Below, piece by piece: positions 59,221 through 64,000 of a DNA stretch of 64,000 nt. The notes below the pieces were generated by a model. The model worked only from the letters and a program-made list of their open reading frames with translations, made no database searches and was not told where the DNA came from. Positions within the stretch are counted from its first letter, which is position 1; each line of letters opens with the position of its first letter. Source of the stretch: Tomocerus qinae (Eukaryota > Arthropoda > Collembola > Entomobryomorpha > Tomoceridae); assembly GCA_020055645.1 (NCBI GenBank), contig CM034546.1:73966001-74030000 (forward strand). The letters run 5' to 3'. The position numbers and the translations under genes were made by a program.

Positions 59221-62200
59221 ATGGCCAAAAAAGTATCAATTATTATTATAATAGTGTGTGTTTTGTTAAAGCTGTTTGGCGGTGGGGTCTTAAGTGGCCA
59301 TGTAGACGTGCACTATTTAAATGACCGATGTTTGGAACATCAAAACTACAGCATTTTCCCACGATGCGTCATCCACGCAATAATGAATCCAAAAGTTAGA
59401 TGTATCAATAGAAGTAATGAAATCACATTCTTCCCTACTAGAGATTCTGCAGTTTCTGGGGTTGTATTCGAATGTTCAGCGCCATATCCTCTAGATATGG
59501 ATTTTGATGGAGTTAGGGTAAGATGCCTTAATTATATCCCTTATGCAGTACAGAAATGATTCTTTGATTCTATAGTGTCCAAGAAAGTAAGATTAAATTT
59601 TATCGTTTTCTCTAACCATAATTATCTTAATTTTAAGAAAAATTAATTAACATGATGCAATTACATTAAATACAGCCTGCTGAGTCAACGTTATACGTTG
59701 TACCGGAATGGAGGAACGAGATTGAACCACAATACGTTATTCACTATGGAAGATTGGGTTTCAACTATGATATCGTCGGTAAATACACGTTTTATGCAAA
59801 GACAAACAAATCACTCCAAACGTCATTTTACGTTTACTATGAAGGTAAAAATTCAGGGCTGGCCGTCTTAATTATATTATGCGCTATTATTTATGCTGTC
59901 AGCCAATTTATCAAATTAAAAATTCATATTAAACTATTAATTATTATTATACCTACTATATGATTTCAGATACAAAAAGAAAATCTTCACGTAAATTATC
60001 ACAACCACTTATGATGTATTCTGATCAAAAATCTATAGACATTCATAAAATAAGTGATGGAGTGGACAAGTATATTTTGCCCTGTCGTCCTTTTACGAGG
60101 AATACATCTGTCACACTTTGGGTAAGTTTTTTTAAGCCATGAAAATTTAGGTATGCAAGCACAGTTGTAAAAATTCTGATAGGATCTAATCGCGGGAGAC
60201 CTACTGTTAGAAAAGTTTTAAGCAGAATAAAGTTGTATGGATTCCATTACAGCAGGAACTGACCCCTTGCTTGACTTTTTTCTATTATCATCCTAATTAA
60301 CAATGAACCGAAGTATGACCTAAGTTAAATCAGATTAGATTAGGAAATTAAAGTTTAAAAGCTTTTTAAATTTACCTATAGTACCATTACTACAGGGCTA
60401 TTGGAGATAATAAAGTTCTCCAGTTAACCATTAAGTGCGTTCACATTTAATAATAACGTTGTAAAATCTGTAATATTTTTAAAATTCTTTTTGCAGTCAG
60501 TAAATTCAATGCAGTCACATGTTCAAGTAAGTGAACCTTGTGCTTCTTTCAACCATCAAGTTGGATTCACTCTGACTTGTCAAGACAATTGCAGCAAGCT
60601 ATGCACTGAAGGAAGTCGGATGAAATGTGAAGCAACCAGTATCGACAACAAAAAGAAGCCTTTACTAGATGAAATTATCATTTATTTAGGAAGAACAGGT
60701 GTGTTAATATGTTTTAAACAATTTTGATAAAACCGGTCTATCGCTTGACCGGTTTTACAATTTAAGCACTCTGCTACAAAATAACCAATTGACTTTTGCA
60801 GTTGTAAAATACATAACACGTTTTATTTTATATTTTTAAAATATTTTTGAAGAGGAAAAAGAAACCGGGGAATGCGAACCACACCTTGTAATACAGATTT
60901 CTGGAATTTCGGCAGGATGTTTTATGGAAAACTGGAAACAATGTGATAGTCCTGCACCGGACTTAAAACTGTTGAACCTAAAAACCAACAATCCTGTTGA
61001 ATCAAAACTCTATCAACGGTGTCATAAGTCTTCTAAGGTAATGAACGACTGAAATTGGGGGTTCCAAAAGTTTGGTACTTCCGTCGAGAATACAAGAATC
61101 CCTGCGTGAAGCTGCATTATGATTTTAAAAATTTGAGGTTGTTACAAACTTCCTTTTTACATGACAAAATAATATTGTCACTTTCTATAACTTGACTGCA
61201 AAATTTCAATGTTTACAAAACATGATCACACATACGGGAATATCTGTTTAGCTTTATACTTTATTATTACTTACAGGTCATAAAATTAACCTTCCCTGTA
61301 TTATTGGTATTGAATTGAGTCTCAAGTGGTTTCAATTCAAATTCAATATGTATGTAGGTGGACTGCTTGGATTTTAAAAAGGTATACGAAGGACGACACC
61401 AACAACAAACAATCAAGGATCAATCGGTTTATTTTTCTTTCATTGAAACCGTTTTCAAGAATGGATTGTTAATTTGTCATTTTCGAGACGTTTTATTGGT
61501 AAAGGAGTACTTTGTTGACCTCGACGGAAAAATTGGTATTTTTTACAAATATTTTGAGAAACCATGTATTATAAAGCTTATTTCATAATAGTGACGAGCT
61601 GTCGACTTCCTGATTCATTCAATAGTCAGCCGAGTAAATTTTGTTGAACTGGACAAAAGCGTTTGGTCTTAGGGACATTACAATTTTTTACCACCCAACA
61701 TGTTTCATGTTGGTGATATGCGAGCCGATTTTTTAAGTTATTACCTTTCGGCCATTAGTTTTAGCAATAATATAATAGACATACATTATAATATATAATA
61801 TACTATATAGCGATAAGAACGAATTTCTTTATTCTCGACGATTTGAGGTTTCGAGGATTCTAGGACTGGCAGACCATAAACACACTTATCTCACTACGAT
61901 GAGAATAGCAATTAAAAAGAATTAGAAGGCTGACAATACAATAGAAAAAGCATTTCGTTCTTATCACTACTCTCATCTCTATTAAATTTTCGTTAGTGGC
62001 GGAATAGTAATACGATCTGAAATTCCTGTAGGAAAATTTTCAATTTTAAGGATATTAATGAATGGTAAAATTTGAATACTAAAGTTGAACTTAAAGGAAA
62101 AATACTTTAAAATTAGAAATGATTTAAAATATTATTAGCTGTCATGTCATCCTTTGACCTTGGAATATTTTTCAAAAATTAAACCTACATATACCTGTTA

Positions 62201-63987
62201 AATATTGAATTATTTAAATGTTCATACCATTTTTATTGTAGTTATTTATGAAAATATAACTTCTTTGTCGGCAAACTCCCGGGTACGTCTATCATTAGCG
62301 TCTCTTGGTGCAGAAGACCTGTTCGTGAATTCGTCGTATACTTTTACGTGTATCTCAACTGTTTATGGTCTCTCGTTGCCATTCCTCTGGTATGTTCAAG
62401 TAAATAACGGGGAATTTTCTCTGTATGAAACAGGTATGCGGGAATTTTTTCTTTGTCATCAAGTAGCCAGTAGAGTTAGAGAAAAGGCAGTTACTAGGCA
62501 GCAGTGACATGACTGTAACTCAAACGTGAATGAACTGCACTACATGCGTTCTGGATAGTTGGTAGAGTATAGTACATAGAAGGAATAAGCAAACTTCGAG
62601 TTATAATAACAATATAATTAGTTTCGTTCTGTGATGATATTATACCCTAGAAAATAAAGAACCTCTTAATGAGCATTTGGATAGAGTTCAAGTCGACGAA
62701 ACCTTTCAAATTTGGGAAAATTTGACTGGAATATTGTGCTCGGTACCAGTGTGGAATTCGACAGAATGGGTTAATGCAACCTTTCCCGTGAAATCAAAAG
62801 GTAAACAAAATGGGCTTCAGTCGAAGTGGAAACGACAAACGAATATGAATACTCAATTCATCATCAATTAATATCCCACCAACAAATTAACATTAGAAAG
62901 CTTTAAGGAAATATTTTTGTGTATTTTATAATTTATAATATTTGTATTCACCTGCCTATGGATCATATTTATTATTATGTAGAAAGTTATTGTTTCTCTA
63001 TGACCAGTTGTAAATATGTGCCAAGACCAACACAGTTTTTCTAATGTTTGCATTTTTATTTAATTTACCAGCTGCCAGTCGGCCTGCTTTTGAAAAACGC
63101 AGGGAAGATGTCGAATTTTATAACGGAGATCCAAGAAGAATCTTGGAATGTACAACTAAAGCGTTTCCTGTTCCTAAAATGCATTGGGAGAAGAATGGAT
63201 CGGTAAGGACAGTTATGCACTATACTCGTTTTTAAATATTGGTCCCTTAATAAATTTATAAAAACATTTTGCAGAAAATTTCTTCGGCTGATAAATCGAT
63301 GATTTCCACTTCGGATGTGGGAATAACTCAACTTAGTTTTCGATCAGTTAAAAATTCATATGAAGGAAACTACACTTGTGTTGCAGTCAATAAATTTGGC
63401 ACAGCTAAAAAGACATTTTCCGTGCGGGTAGTGGGTAATAAATTCAATCACAATAAAAGGCATTAATTCGCATGTCCCACACCCAGGGTGGCCGGTGGCC
63501 GAAAGCATAACCTTATCAAAACAACTCTATTTTCTACCGCATTCTGGACGGGGTGCGGGAGGTGCAAATTATAGTGCATAATTTTATCACATTATATTAA
63601 CATTGGTACTTTTAAATGCTTGCTTAAGATGATAAATATCCCTTAATATGATCACAGATCCACCAAACAATGCTAATTATTATGCCACTGTAATCGGTAT
63701 CCCAATAATACTTGTCAGTGTTAGTTGTGGACTAGTTTTGGCGTACCTTTACGTCCAGTATAGAAATAATTGGGTTCGTATTTTAAATCCTTAAAAATTG
63801 GTTTGAAAATATCATTGTTTTTCTGCTTCTTATTGATTAATTTTTAATTTTTAGAGCATTATATCAAAAAGACAGTATGAAGCATTTATGAATGGAAATC
63901 CTGGAGAAACAGCTTGTAGTGAAAATAACTACGCCTTTAATCCCTATAATCGCGAATATGAAATTCCCATTTCAGAAATATCTGTTG
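59221..63987 (+). CDS. VEGFR/PDGFR-like receptor tyrosine kinase, gene 2 (5' part, 12 exons; kinase beyond the window)
   Basis: Exons: 59221-59517, 59676-59844, 59970-60121, 60497-60698, 60853-61037, 61358-61535, 62242-62433, 62651-62800, 63072-63202, 63275-63434, 63658-63773, 63855-63987. Each corresponds one-to-one with exons 1-12 of gene 1, with identical phases and even the same weak donor (GTTCGT) after the membrane exon. It has a signal peptide ([21 protein letters not shown]), an Ig-like ectodomain with the same Cys/Trp framework ([20 protein letters not shown]), one membrane helix and the juxtamembrane [11 protein letters not shown]. The ectodomain has diverged more than the juxtamembrane exon, which is nearly unchanged. 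The kinase exons must lie right of 64000, so catalytic status is unknown. Confidence 0.9.
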
Positions 63988-64000
63988 GTACTAATAATAC

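Overview
This is a window of arthropod nuclear DNA. Genes are split by short AT-rich introns with GT-AG borders, and intergenic DNA is packed with non-autonomous DNA transposons. The gene set (a gustatory-receptor-like 7TM protein, an odorant-binding-like protein, a CYP3-clan P450, M60-type metallopeptidases, a carbonyl reductase, and tandem VEGFR/PDGFR-like receptor tyrosine kinases) points to a hexapod or near relative. A springtail (Collembola) is my best guess, but that is inference from gene families and not a proven assignment.

Layout. 0-16 kb, minus strand: the first coding exon of a zinc-finger gene (68-357), a two-exon Gr-like receptor (2988-4392), a six-exon secreted OBP-like gene (9597-12904) and a three-exon cytochrome P450 (13998-15824). 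16.6-18.5 kb: a DNA transposon with perfect 24-bp ends and an internal 130-bp tandem array. 19.1-36.1 kb: a tandem segmental duplication. Each copy carries an intronless secreted M60 metallopeptidase (19749-22157 and 30427-32832). Copy 1 also has a two-exon small cysteine-rich secreted peptide (23206-23493), which survives only as a relic in copy 2. Between the copies lie foldback elements, a 40-bp satellite-like array and a dead LINE end. 36.8-38.2 kb: a five-exon carbonyl reductase (SDR). 42.1-64 kb: two head-to-tail receptor tyrosine kinase genes. The first is complete with 19 exons (42108-52984). The second has 12 exons before the window ends. A whole-looking Ty3/gypsy element with matching LTRs (53312-57911) sits between them, beside a relic kinase exon.

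The most informative structural signal is a set of non-autonomous elements with exact or near-exact 8-bp target duplications (hAT-type). One is nested inside another. Several are present in one copy of the duplication and cleanly absent from the other, so the duplication acts as an internal clock with visible empty sites. No prokaryotic-style defence or operon system is present. Exon models were built by hand from reading frame, splice signals and phase matching, without transcripts or database searches.
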